A stretch of 57,777 nt of DNA from Thermoanaerobaculia bacterium (GTDB taxonomy: Bacteria > Acidobacteriota > Thermoanaerobaculia > Multivoradales > JAHEKO01), in the NCBI GenBank assembly GCA_945787635.1, contig CALZIK010000172.1:1-57777 (forward strand), written 5' to 3'. Shown here in pieces: positions 49,545 through 57,777 of this stretch (its first letter is position 1; each line of letters starts with the position of its first letter). Position numbers and translations under genes: made by a program. The notes beneath the pieces are model-generated. The model saw only the letters and a list, made by a program, of their open reading frames with translations, had not been told where the DNA came from and ran no database searches.

Positions 49545-50311
49545 CACCCCTCTGCGTCTACCTGTGTGACCACCAGGGAAACGACGTCCGACCTGCGCAG
49601 AGGGTGCCCCGGCAGCGGGTGTTGCCTCAAGATGATTCCCGGCGAAATGCCTTCGTAGGACTCGAACTTCACGCTCCCCAATCGTATGGCACGCCGGTCG
49701 AAATAACGCCGCACGTCCGAGTAGCTCCGATATACGAGATCCGGCATCAGAAATAGGTTCTCGCGATCCTCGAGGTTCAGATACAGATCGACATCGCTGC
49801 CGCGGCTGACGTTGGTTCCAGCCGGAGGGTCCTGGGTCACCACGGTACCGGGCCGACTGCTGCTGCCAAACACGCTGGCCACCCGGCCGAGGGCCAGTCC
49901 GGCCGCGGCAAGCGTCACCTGCGCAGCCTGGAGGGCCCGCTCGGAAACGTCGGGCACGATTGCGACCTCCTGCCCAAGCGATACGACCGCCTTGACCGCG
50001 GCCCCGCGCTTGACCAGGGAGCCCGCTCGCGGCTCCTGTCTGACGACGTGTCCCTCGGGGACCGACTCGTCATACCGGGCTCGTTCGTCCCACTCGAGCG
50101 TCAACCCCTGATCTCTGACCTGGGCTTCGGCCTCAGCCTGTGAAACGCCCCCCAGGTCCGGCACCGCGGTGACTCCGCTGCGAACGAAGAAGCTGAACGA
50201 AAAGTAGCCGGCGGCGACGAACACACCCGCGAGCAGCCCGGCGTAGGCCAGCCACGCCAGCCATCGCGCCGGATGCGCCGAGGCGCTGCGCAGTTTCTTG
50301 ATACGACTCAC
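49544..50311 (-). CDS. PASTA-repeat membrane protein without kinase domain
   Basis: 255 residues: a short basic N-terminus, one span (about 17-40), then three PASTA domains in the periplasm (VTAVPDLGGVSQAEAEAQVR; VAIVPDVSERALQAAQV; LFLMPDLVYRSYSDVRRYF). PASTA domains bind peptidoglycan fragments and are usually found at the end of Ser/Thr kinases or penicillin-binding proteins; here they stand alone. The GTG at 50311 is chosen as the only good start before the span. Upstream frame is shadow. Confidence 0.88.
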   Translation of the reverse strand: MSRIKKLRSASAHPARWLAWLAYAGLLAGVFVAAGYFSFSFFVRSGVTAVPDLGGVSQAEAEAQVRDQGLTLEWDERARYDESVPEGHVVRQEPRAGSLVKRGAAVKAVVSLGQEVAIVPDVSERALQAAQVTLAAAGLALGRVASVFGSSSRPGTVVTQDPPAGTNVSRGSDVDLYLNLEDRENLFLMPDLVYRSYSDVRRYFDRRAIRLGSVKFESYEGISPGIILRQHPLPGHPLRRSDVVSLVVTQVDAEG

Positions 50312-50366
50312 GAGCCAGCATCCGCCGGTTCGAGCCCCCGGGGGATCTCGAACCGCCAGGGACAGG

Positions 50367-50882
50367 TCAGTTGACCCAGCGATCCACCAGTCGGTTGATG
50401 ACCTTGCGGGGATAATTGATGGTGGACGACACGCGGGGAAGCGCCGACAGCGCGGCCCGGGCTCCCTCACCGGCCGAGGGCGCCGGATTGGCGATCCACA
50501 CCACTCTCTGGTCGCGCGCCACCAGGACCATAACCGCGGTTTCAGAGGCTCCTTCCCCCTCCGCCACACCATAGGAGGAAGAGAGCTTACGGTCGTCGCG
50601 CAGCAGCGGAAAGCCCAGACCGAGCTCGCGCTGCAGAGCCTTCAGCCCGTCGAGCGCAGCCGGCGAGACTCCCAGCAGCTTGACTCCAGCCTTGGCAAGA
50701 TCGAGCTCGAGGCCCTTCAGCTCGAGCAGGTCCGCTCGCGCTCGCTCGGATTCGGCATCGCCAAAAAAGTAGAGCAAAACCGGTGTCCGCGGCACCTCAT
50801 CGCGGAGCATCAGGATCACGTCCTCGGTGGAAGCCAGATCGAAGTTGGGAGCGTGATCTCCCACTTGAAGGACTCGACGCAT
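50367..50882 (-). CDS. AhpC/TSA-like redoxin fold protein lacking cysteines
   Basis: 171 residues with the thioredoxin-like order of peroxiredoxins: GDHAPNFDLASTEDVILMLRD, then VLLYFFGDAESERARADL, GVSPAALDGLKAL and FPLLRDDRKLSSSYGV. The place of the peroxidatic Cys (after VLLYFF) reads GDAESE, and the whole protein has no Cys, nor an in-frame TGA that could encode Sec. It cannot be a standard peroxiredoxin. ATG 50882 has GGAGG 7 bases upstream. A binding or structural role is inference. Confidence 0.82.
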   Translation of the reverse strand: MRRVLQVGDHAPNFDLASTEDVILMLRDEVPRTPVLLYFFGDAESERARADLLELKGLELDLAKAGVKLLGVSPAALDGLKALQRELGLGFPLLRDDRKLSSSYGVAEGEGASETAVMVLVARDQRVVWIANPAPSAGEGARAALSALPRVSSTINYPRKVINRLVDRWVN

Positions 50883-50898
50883 CACAGAACCTCCAAGA

Positions 50899-52221
50899 TC
50901 AAGAACCGGGGAGTAGGCCTTCCGGAATGACCTTGCGCAGATCGAAGTAAATCACCATCACCATGAGCATGATGATCAGAACGAAACCGACCTGGTTGAA
51001 GCGCTCCTTCAGAGTCAGCGAGAGATCCCGCCGGAACAAACTCTCGACCAGGAGAATCGCGATCTGCCCGCCGTCGAGCACCGGAACCGGCATGAGATTG
51101 AGTATCGCGATGCTGATGCTGATTAACCCCATCAGATGAAGGAGGTTGCGAAATCCCGAACGCGCCGCGGCGCCGCTCAACGCGGCGATCTGGATCGGGC
51201 CGGACAACGCACTCTTTGCCGCCAGCCGCCCGGAGAAGATCTTGCCCAGCACCGAGAAGGTCTGACGGGTAACGTCCCAATTGAAACGGCAGCTCTGAAC
51301 GACGGACTCGAACGGTCCGTAGCGCTGGAAGGACGTCGAGGCCAGGCTCACTCCGATCCAGCCCTTGCCTTCGTTGTCTCTGGGCACCACAGTCAAGGTC
51401 AACGGCTCGCCGTCTCGAAGGACCTCGAGCACGATCGGTTCACCAGGCCGTTCGGACAGGTACTCCACAAAATCCCGCTGGCCGCTCAAGGGCCGGCCGT
51501 CGACGACCCTGACCTCATCGCCCACGAGGAGCCCGGCGGCCTCGGCGGGATCGCCCGCAAAAAGCCCCGCGACTCGCGGCAGCATCTCCGGAAAAACGCC
51601 GGCGTCGCCGAACTCGTACTTGGGGACGGTATCCGGCACCACGGTCGCGGTCCTTAGCTCGCCCTGGCGCTCGAACTCGAGCTCGAGCGGCTTGCCGGGC
51701 GAGGTCAAGACCGCGAACCGCACCTCCTCCCAGCGCGTCACCGGCTCCTGGCCGATCTTCTTGACCACATCGCCGGGCTCCAGTCCCGCGAGATCGGCCG
51801 GTGACTCGGGACGGACGCTGCCAACGACCGAAGGAAGATCGGGAGGCGCCGCGACTTCGATTCCGACCATGAACACCACGGCGACCAGAGCGATCGCAAG
51901 AACGATGTTCATCGCCGGTCCCGCGAGGTAGACCACGATCCGCTGCCAGCGGGGCTTGTTCAGGAACTCTCCCGGATCGTCACCCACCTCGCCGGGATCT
52001 TCGCCACTCAGCTGCACGTATCCCCCAAGAGGGACCAGAGACACCCGATATTCGGTGCCGCCTCGCTCGAAACCCCAGAGACGCTTGCCGAAGCCGAGCG
52101 AGAACACGTGCGCGTGCACCTTGAAGAACTTCGCGGCCAGCAGATGACCGAACTCGTGCACGAAGATGATCACCCCCAAGGCGAAGATGAACGCGGCCGA
52201 GTTACTGAGAAAGGTGATCAT
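50899..52221 (-). CDS. rseP: RIP metalloprotease RseP (site-2 protease)
   Basis: 440 residues with four spans and two PDZ-like domains (about 120-200 and 210-290). The zinc site is FVHEFGHLLAAKFF in span 1 and the third ligand is in NLMPVPVLDGGQIA in span 3. It cuts membrane anti-sigma factors and signal peptide remnants; the anti-sigma factor at 1-366 is a possible target. ATG 52221 places the first span at the usual distance. The order with cdsA and uppS is standard, but dxr is missing between them. Confidence 0.95.
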   Translation of the reverse strand: MITFLSNSAAFIFALGVIIFVHEFGHLLAAKFFKVHAHVFSLGFGKRLWGFERGGTEYRVSLVPLGGYVQLSGEDPGEVGDDPGEFLNKPRWQRIVVYLAGPAMNIVLAIALVAVVFMVGIEVAAPPDLPSVVGSVRPESPADLAGLEPGDVVKKIGQEPVTRWEEVRFAVLTSPGKPLELEFERQGELRTATVVPDTVPKYEFGDAGVFPEMLPRVAGLFAGDPAEAAGLLVGDEVRVVDGRPLSGQRDFVEYLSERPGEPIVLEVLRDGEPLTLTVVPRDNEGKGWIGVSLASTSFQRYGPFESVVQSCRFNWDVTRQTFSVLGKIFSGRLAAKSALSGPIQIAALSGAAARSGFRNLLHLMGLISISIAILNLMPVPVLDGGQIAILLVESLFRRDLSLTLKERFNQVGFVLIIMLMVMVIYFDLRKVIPEGLLPGS

Positions 52222-52363
52222 CGGATTTTCGGGCCGGACGGCCCGCAGAGGGCGCCCATAATACACCGGAGGGCATCCGACGGCTCACGGCGCGGGCCAA
52301 GTCGTGTCCGCCGGGCTTTTCGAGGCCCGGTCGCCTCGCCGCCATGAAGCCTGGTGCTGAGTG

Positions 52364-53176
52364 CTAGTCGAGCGCCAAGCGAACCACGAGCTCGAGGACC
52401 GGAGCCGCCAAGAACAGGGAATCCAGCCGATCGAGCATGCCTCCGTGACCCGGAAGCAACGTGCCGGAGTCCTTGACTCCGGCCGCCCGTTTGAACAGGG
52501 ACTCGACGCCGTCGCCGATCTGGCCTGCGGTCGAAATCAAGGCGCCGGTGAGAAGAAGGCTCGGCGCCACCGCCTCCAGACGCCACCAACTCCACACGCC
52601 CGCCGCCGCGACACCCAGCAGAAGGCCCCCGATCGCGCCCTCCCAGGTCTTGTTGGGGCTGATTCGAGGAGCGAGCTTTCGTCTGCCCCATCGGCCTCCG
52701 ATCAGAAAGGCTCCTGTATCCGTAAGCCAAAGGACCGCCAGGAGAAAAACCACCCACCAGGGATCGCGGCTCCGGAGCTGGTCGATGGCGAACACTGGAG
52801 CAGACAAGTAGATCGTCCCGAAAACCAGCAGCCATAACGACGTCGCCCGTTCGCGCAGATCTCCCCGGCTCCGGAGCGCCACGAGGGACGTCGCGAGAAC
52901 CAGAGCGACGGCGAGAAGCAACAACCGCCCGGCGGCGTCCAACCCGAGGCGTGGCGCGATCGCGGGCTCGGCAAGAAGCAGCGCGGCCACTAGAACGAAA
53001 ACCGGCAGCCACCCGACGGCCTGCCCGGCGCCGCAGCCGGTACCCAGCTTCGCCAACTCGACGGCCGAGATCAGGCACAGGACGAGAATGACCGCGAAGA
53101 AACCGACCCGGGACAACAGAAACAGAGCTGCCAGAGCCAGCGGCGCGCCGACCGCCGCCGTCAGGACGCGCTGCAT
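52364..53176 (-). CDS. cdsA: Phosphatidate cytidylyltransferase
   Basis: 270 residues, about eight spans. The C-terminal signature SLFKRAAGVKDSGTLLPGHG then GMLDRLDSL holds the metal-binding Asp residues. It makes CDP-diacylglycerol for phospholipid synthesis. It lies 30 bases after uppS. Confidence 0.94.
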   Translation of the reverse strand: MQRVLTAAVGAPLALAALFLLSRVGFFAVILVLCLISAVELAKLGTGCGAGQAVGWLPVFVLVAALLLAEPAIAPRLGLDAAGRLLLLAVALVLATSLVALRSRGDLRERATSLWLLVFGTIYLSAPVFAIDQLRSRDPWWVVFLLAVLWLTDTGAFLIGGRWGRRKLAPRISPNKTWEGAIGGLLLGVAAAGVWSWWRLEAVAPSLLLTGALISTAGQIGDGVESLFKRAAGVKDSGTLLPGHGGMLDRLDSLFLAAPVLELVVRLALD

Positions 53177-53206
53177 TCTTGTCGCCGGCCCGAAACGCTC
53201 ACAAGC

Positions 53207-54010
53207 CTAGACCGAGCGGGTGTCGCAGACGTCGTCCTCCGAATCGGATTGCAGTCCGCCGAAGCGGCGATTGCGAGTCTGAAAGTCGAGAATCGCCTGG
53301 ATGAGATGTCCGCGGCGAAAGTCCGGCCACAGGGTGTCGATCACACAGATCTCGGAATAGGAGATCTGCCAGAGGAGAAAATTGCTGATTCGCATCTCCC
53401 CGGAGGTCCGAATGAGCAAATCGGGATCAGGCAGACCTGACGTATACAGGTAACGACCCAGCGTTTCCTCGTCGATGTCGGTGCCCTTGCCCTGCGCCCA
53501 ATCGGCCACGATCTGCCGGCAGGCGTCCACGATCTCCATGCGTCCCGAGTAGTTGAGCGCGATATTGAGCCGCAAGCCGCGACAATCACGGGTTGCCTGC
53601 TCCGCTCGCTCGATCAGGGACACCACCGAGGGATCGAGCTCGCGCCAACGCCCGAGCACCGTCAGGCGAATGTCGTTCTCGACCAGGTTGGAGAGCTCCT
53701 TGAGAAGGTACTCCTTGAGGAGATTCATCAAGGTCCAGACTTCGTAACGCGGCCGTTTCCAGTTCTCGACCGAAAAGGCGTAGAGGGTCAAGACCTCGAG
53801 CCCCAACTCGGCGGCCCCTTCGATCGTGTCTCGAACCGCGGCGACGCCCGCTCGATGGCCCTCGACCCGCGGCCGACCGCGCTCCTGAGCCCATCGCCCG
53901 TTGCCGTCCATGATGACGGCGACATGCCGGGGCAGGACTTCCGAATCCAGCTTGCGCGCCAAACTCTCGTCGGCAGATCCCGGCTCTGCCAGTTGCACCA
54001 GCTTCTTCAT
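53207..54010 (-). CDS. uppS: Undecaprenyl (polyprenyl) diphosphate synthase
   Basis: 267 residues. The cis-prenyltransferase motifs are present: HVAVIMDGNGRWAQERGRPR (catalytic Asp), LTLYAFSVENWKRP, and DLLIRTSGEMRISNFLLWQ with a C-terminal LWPDF. It makes the lipid carrier for peptidoglycan and O-antigen, and so also feeds the UbiA- and GT-C-type enzymes in this window. Confidence 0.96.
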   Translation of the reverse strand: MKKLVQLAEPGSADESLARKLDSEVLPRHVAVIMDGNGRWAQERGRPRVEGHRAGVAAVRDTIEGAAELGLEVLTLYAFSVENWKRPRYEVWTLMNLLKEYLLKELSNLVENDIRLTVLGRWRELDPSVVSLIERAEQATRDCRGLRLNIALNYSGRMEIVDACRQIVADWAQGKGTDIDEETLGRYLYTSGLPDPDLLIRTSGEMRISNFLLWQISYSEICVIDTLWPDFRRGHLIQAILDFQTRNRRFGGLQSDSEDDVCDTRSV

Positions 54011-54060
54011 AGGGAGGAAAGACTCGCTTACCGAGCCCTTAATCTAGCACACCCGGGGTA

Positions 54061-54837
54061 CTACTCCGATGCGAAGCCCTCGTAGGAAACCCTCTCCAGG
54101 ACCAGGCCCTGGGGCGGAGCGGTGGGGCCCGCCAGCGACCTCGGTCCACCGCTGAGGAGCTCGCTGAACCGAGCCGGATCCCGCTTTCCCACACCGACCT
54201 CGACAAGGGTGCCGGCCAGGGCTCGCACCATTCCGCGCAAGAAACCTTCCCCTTCGATCTGGAAAACGAGCCCGTGAGGGCCCTCGAGCAACTCGGCCGC
54301 GAAGATTCGTCGCCGCGGGTCGGTGTGAGCGCCGCCGCTCAGCGCAAACGCCGAGAAGTCGTGACGTCCGATCAGGGCGAGGGCCGCGGTTCGCATGGCC
54401 CCGACGTCAATTCTCGGGTCGACTTGGATCGCGAACAAACGCTCGAGCGGTGACAGAACGGACACCGGAACCATCCGATAGGAATAGAGCTTGCGGCTCG
54501 TGCTCTTGCGGGCGTGGAAGCCTTCAGGCATCCACCGGGCCTTCAGTACTCGTATGTCCGGGGAAAGATGCCGATTCGTGCCGTGGACCAGCGCCCTTTC
54601 CGGAAGCTCGAGGACCGCCGAGGCATCCGTTTCATCGGCGGACGCCACGAGATGGGCGACCTGCCCTCGCGCGTGGACTCCGGCGTCCGTGCGACCGGCC
54701 CCGACAACTCGAATCTGCTTTCCTGCCAATCGAGAGAGCGCCTCTTCCACGCGCTGCTGGATGGTGACCGCGTTGGCCTGGCGTTGCCAGCCGGCGAAGT
54801 CGGTTCCGCGGTAGCAGAGGGTCAGGATCCGGACCAT
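54061..54837 (-). CDS. truA: tRNA pseudouridine(38-40) synthase TruA
   Basis: 258 residues. The catalytic Asp is in GAGRTDAGVHARGQVAH (about 49-65), and the N-terminus MVRILTLCYRGTDFAGWQRQ is typical. ATG 54837 gives the right length; the frame upstream runs into the neighbour. The start overlaps the end of the glycosyltransferase gene by 16 bases, so the two are coupled. Confidence 0.95.
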   Translation of the reverse strand: MVRILTLCYRGTDFAGWQRQANAVTIQQRVEEALSRLAGKQIRVVGAGRTDAGVHARGQVAHLVASADETDASAVLELPERALVHGTNRHLSPDIRVLKARWMPEGFHARKSTSRKLYSYRMVPVSVLSPLERLFAIQVDPRIDVGAMRTAALALIGRHDFSAFALSGGAHTDPRRRIFAAELLEGPHGLVFQIEGEGFLRGMVRALAGTLVEVGVGKRDPARFSELLSGGPRSLAGPTAPPQGLVLERVSYEGFASE

Positions 54838-56135
54838 CGCCTCTCCACCAGCCGAATCGACGCATATGGAGCCCAGAGCGCCAGGAAGATCCAGGGCATC
54901 AATGGAATATCGGTGAATTGCGGAACGTAGGCCAGAATCGCCGAACCGCAGAGCACCAGCCAGGCCGCGCGGCACTCGAGCGCGGCGAACGGCAGGAGCC
55001 AGAGCAGATACCAGGGGTACACCGTCGCCGAGCACAGCAGCATGGCTTCGAATCCGAGCCCAGTCGCCGTCTCCGGTTCTTGCCGGCGCCAGGCCCTGAT
55101 CAGCAAGACCGCAAGCAGCACCGCCAGCAACAGACGTGCATGCATTCGCGGGTAGTTCCAGAGATAAAACCGGTTCCAGTAGTCATGCTCGCCGGTGCGC
55201 TCTTTCAGCCGCTCGAGCACACTCTCCCCGATCGCGCGAGAGCCCGCGGCATCGAAAACTCGCCAGAGCGGCTCGTAGATCGGGCCGTTGAACTCCCACG
55301 ACGAGCCGAAACGAACATAGCCCGACGGTACGCCCCCGGCCGGCACGAACACAGGGGCGAAGGCGAAGCCCAGAACCACCGCCGCGAGACCGCCGAAAAG
55401 CCACGGCCGCCCGCTCTGCCTGAGCCAGGCCGGAATCATGATCAAGGGGACCAACTTGGCCAAAATCGCCGCCGCGGCAGCCAGCGCGGCCGTGGCGGCG
55501 TCTCGCTTGACCGCCAACGCCCAAACCACAACCAGCACCAGGCACACACCCAGGGCGTCGACATGCCCCATTCCAGCTGTCTCGAGCACGACGAGGGGGT
55601 TCCACGCGTACCAGAGCGCCGCGCCCCGGCCTTGGCCCCGAGCGACCGCGATCCGGCAGAGAACAAGGCAGCCGACCAGATCGGCGCCGATCAGGATGAG
55701 CTTCCACGCCAGAACCGGCAAAGGGAATCTCGAGGCGAGCCCGAACAGCGTGAGGGCCAGCGGCGGATATACGGTGGCGACGTCGCGATGGTCGAGGTCG
55801 TTCCAGCCGTCGTCGCGCAATGGCTCGAGTTGCGGGGCAGCGGGCGCGAGCTCATAGGGGTTGAAACCCGCTCCCGCGACCTTGCCGTCCCAGACATACC
55901 GGAGGACATCGCCGGAAAGGGTTGGAGGCAGCAGCAGCAGGAGCAAGCGCAGTGCGGCCGCGGTCACGAGGATCGCCAGAGTCGAGGGCACCGGCCGCCA
56001 GCGGCGCGCCCATCCCAGCAGCAGCAGGGCCAAAGCGAACCAGAACAGCGTGGCACCAAGATTCGCGGCCAGATCCCAGGTCGCCAGAAGGCCCACGTAC
56101 GGCAGCAGCAATCCGAGATAACGTAGCCGGTGCAT
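54822..56135 (-). CDS. GT-C mannosyltransferase-like membrane protein (GT87/MptB type)
   Basis: About 437 residues with 10-12 spans. The first external loop has LSGDVLRYVWDGKVAGAGFNPYELAP, the pattern of polyprenol-phosphate mannosyltransferases of the GT87/DUF2029 kind; GMGHVDALG and FVPAGGVPSGYVRFG follow. It probably moves a sugar from a lipid carrier to a surface glycan. ATG 56135 is used; a GTG at 56150 is possible. It is divergent from the GT2 gene at 56231, with 95 bases between. Confidence 0.8.
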   Translation of the reverse strand: MHRLRYLGLLLPYVGLLATWDLAANLGATLFWFALALLLLGWARRWRPVPSTLAILVTAAALRLLLLLLPPTLSGDVLRYVWDGKVAGAGFNPYELAPAAPQLEPLRDDGWNDLDHRDVATVYPPLALTLFGLASRFPLPVLAWKLILIGADLVGCLVLCRIAVARGQGRGAALWYAWNPLVVLETAGMGHVDALGVCLVLVVVWALAVKRDAATAALAAAAAILAKLVPLIMIPAWLRQSGRPWLFGGLAAVVLGFAFAPVFVPAGGVPSGYVRFGSSWEFNGPIYEPLWRVFDAAGSRAIGESVLERLKERTGEHDYWNRFYLWNYPRMHARLLLAVLLAVLLIRAWRRQEPETATGLGFEAMLLCSATVYPWYLLWLLPFAALECRAAWLVLCGSAILAYVPQFTDIPLMPWIFLALWAPYASIRLVERRWSGS

Positions 56136-56230
56136 TCCGGAATCGAGGTTCACCTCGGACAACCCGGGAAATCCGCCCCGATCCCAACCCCAAGCCCGAA
56201 CCCGTCCTCGACCCAGACACAGGCCCAGAA

Positions 56231-57760
56231 ATGCCGAGCGCCCTCGCACAGCTGATCTTGATCGCCTATTACTCGACGCTGGGGGTGCTCGCGTTGTACG
56301 GAGGGCATCGGCTGGTGCTGGTCGTCCTCTACTATCGTACACGCCGCCTCGAGGTTCCACGGCCTGCCCCGCCGAACGAATGGCCCAGGGTTACGGTCCA
56401 GCTCCCGCTCTACAACGAGATGTACGTCGCCGAGCGGCTGATTCGGACGGTCAGTGCTCTCGACTATCCCGCCGACCGGCTGCAGATCCAGGTCCTCGAC
56501 GACTCCAGCGACGAGACCCGCGAGATCGTCGCTCGGACGGTCGCCGAGCTGCGCGCCTGCGGAGGCGACATCCAGCACATCCGTCGCGCGAATCGGATCG
56601 GCTTCAAGGCCGGCGCTCTCGAGCACGGCCTCGACTCCGCCACCGGCGAATTGATCGCGATCTTCGACGCCGACTTCGTGCCTCACCGGAGCTACCTCAA
56701 GGAGATCGTGCCCTACCTCGCCGACCCGAAGACCGGCTCGGGGCTGGGCATGGTGCAGGCGTGCTGGGAGCACCTCAATCGCGATTACTCCCTGTTGACC
56801 CGCATCCAGGCGATCTTCCTGGACGGCCACTTTCTGGTCGAACACGCGGCTCGCCATCGTAGTGGTTGCTTTTTCAACTTCAACGGCACCGCCGGAATCT
56901 GGCGCAAGCAGGCGATCCTGGACGCCGGCGGCTGGCAGCACGACACGCTGACCGAAGACCTCGACCTCTCCTACCGGGCGCAGCTGGCCGGCTGGCGCTT
57001 CTTGTTCCTGCCCGACCTCAAGGTCTCGGCCGAGCTGCCGGTCGATATCAACGGCTTCAAGCGCCAGCAGTTCAGATGGGCGAAGGGCTCGATTCAGACC
57101 GCCCGCAAGCTCCTGCCTAGGATTCTGCGGGCGCCGGTGGCGTGGAAGATCAAGGCCGAAGCCTTCGTACATCTCACCAACAACGCGAGCTATCTCTTGA
57201 TGGTGCTGCTGTCTTTGCTGGTGTTCCCGGCAATGGTCTTGCGGCGAGGCTCACCGATCACGACCCTGCTTGTCTTCGACCTGCCGTTGTTTCTGTGCGC
57301 TACGGCCTCGGTGCTCGCCTTCTACGCCACCAGCCAGATCTCGGGGCGTGCCGGTGCCTCCGGACGACTCGGTCAGCTGGTGCCTTTGATGGGCGTTGGA
57401 ATCGGACTCGCGATCAACAATTCGCGCGCGGTTCTTCAGGGCCTTTCCAAGGACGTCGGCGTCTTCGAACGCACGCCCAAATACAAGATCGAGTCACGGC
57501 GAGACAACTGGCGCAGCAAGAAGTACCGGGTCAGGACAAACCTCGGCACTACGCTCGAGGGCGCCCTGGCGGCCTGGTTCATCGTGGTCTTCCTGCTCGC
57601 CTTGCAGTGGGGAATGTGGTCATCGCTTCCCTTTCTCTACTTGTTTCTCCAGGGCTACTGCTACATGTACTTCCTGTCGTTGCTCTCGGGCGGCCTGGGA
57701 AGCGGTGCTCCGGCGCCGGCCGTGCGCCAGGCGCCGGCCGACAGCGGCGGAGAGGCCTAG
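56231..57760 (+). CDS. GT2 family glycosyltransferase, cellulose synthase-like
   Basis: 509 residues: a first span (about 8-30), a cytoplasmic GT-A domain (about 55-310) and three or four spans after it. Motifs are [24 protein letters not shown] (D), IFDADFVPH (DxD), TEDLDLSYR (ED) and QQFRWAKGS (QxxRW), the set of processive GT2 enzymes. ATG 56231 replaces a much longer open frame that begins in the divergent gene. The product may be a beta-glucan or mannan. No partner BcsB or c-di-GMP domain is visible. Confidence 0.9.
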   Translation: MPSALAQLILIAYYSTLGVLALYGGHRLVLVVLYYRTRRLEVPRPAPPNEWPRVTVQLPLYNEMYVAERLIRTVSALDYPADRLQIQVLDDSSDETREIVARTVAELRACGGDIQHIRRANRIGFKAGALEHGLDSATGELIAIFDADFVPHRSYLKEIVPYLADPKTGSGLGMVQACWEHLNRDYSLLTRIQAIFLDGHFLVEHAARHRSGCFFNFNGTAGIWRKQAILDAGGWQHDTLTEDLDLSYRAQLAGWRFLFLPDLKVSAELPVDINGFKRQQFRWAKGSIQTARKLLPRILRAPVAWKIKAEAFVHLTNNASYLLMVLLSLLVFPAMVLRRGSPITTLLVFDLPLFLCATASVLAFYATSQISGRAGASGRLGQLVPLMGVGIGLAINNSRAVLQGLSKDVGVFERTPKYKIESRRDNWRSKKYRVRTNLGTTLEGALAAWFIVVFLLALQWGMWSSLPFLYLFLQGYCYMYFLSLLSGGLGSGAPAPAVRQAPADSGGEA

Positions 57761-57777
57761 CGCCATGCAGCCCGACC

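Noticed and set aside
50367-50882. Selenocysteine in the redoxin-like protein
   Set aside because: The active-site position reads GDAESE with no in-frame TGA.
52267-52363. A missing dxr gene between rseP and cdsA
   Set aside because: The 97-base gap holds no remnant of a reductase, so dxr is simply elsewhere and this is not a pseudogene.

Overview
The window is a gene-dense, GC-rich (I estimate about 65% from reading), coherent stretch of chromosome from a Gram-negative bacterium. Lipid A and inner-core genes (waaA, lpxK, an lpxL-type acyltransferase, waaF), bamD, a cpoB-like gene, an ExbB/ExbD/TonB module and lytic murein enzymes show a two-membrane envelope. A large Ser/Thr protein kinase, sigma-54 regulation, an H1-like basic protein and many GT-C membrane glycosyltransferases suggest Acidobacteriota (perhaps a Thermoanaerobaculia-like lineage) or a myxobacteria-like group. 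This placement is inference. No rRNA, tRNA, phage, CRISPR or plasmid genes were seen.

Layout. 1-1001: ECF sigma factor and its zinc-finger anti-sigma factor (cut by the window edge). 1172-5350: overlapping LPS operon waaA-lpxK-lpxL-waaF. 5335-9754: biotin carrier and biotin carboxylase of an acyl-CoA carboxylase, with a YfhO-like membrane protein. 9810-13395: UbiA-type prenyltransferase, sugar aminotransferase and GT-C glycosyltransferase. 13549-21143: a type IV pilus/pseudopilus island holding two M20 peptidases flanking a pilin-like gene with a sigma-54 promoter, prepilin peptidase, a PilS-like kinase and an NtrC-type regulator, which trails selA (21152-22531). 22554-26475: a coiled hypothetical, a TPR protein and a TldD/TldE-like pair. 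26570-32345: carboxyltransferase subunit, H1-like protein, glyA, a MITE-like element, folC, accD. 32428-35022: Ser/Thr kinase with a receiver-like head and an acidic repeat linker. 35167-36616: a palindromic element, yebC, ruvC. 36718-40614: structured leader, exbB-exbD-exbD-tonB, then a TPR protein with a consensus sigma-54 promoter. 40631-47164: ftsX/ftsE, pgeF, a sugar kinase-like gene, tatA, lytic transglycosylase, Fis-like and LysM proteins. 47336-54837: envelope and housekeeping run (cpoB-like, bamD, rpe, PASTA protein, cysteine-less redoxin, rseP, cdsA, uppS, truA). 54822-57760: divergent GT-C and GT2 glycosyltransferases.

Most genes overlap by 1-4 bases (ATGA, GTGA, TTGA), so translation is tightly coupled. 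The points that stand out are the sigma-54 circuit (two promoters plus a GAFTGA-type activator and a kinase, all in one window), the degenerate M20 paralog beside the pilin, the receiver-kinase fusion, two families of short inverted-repeat elements, and the folded leader before exbB.
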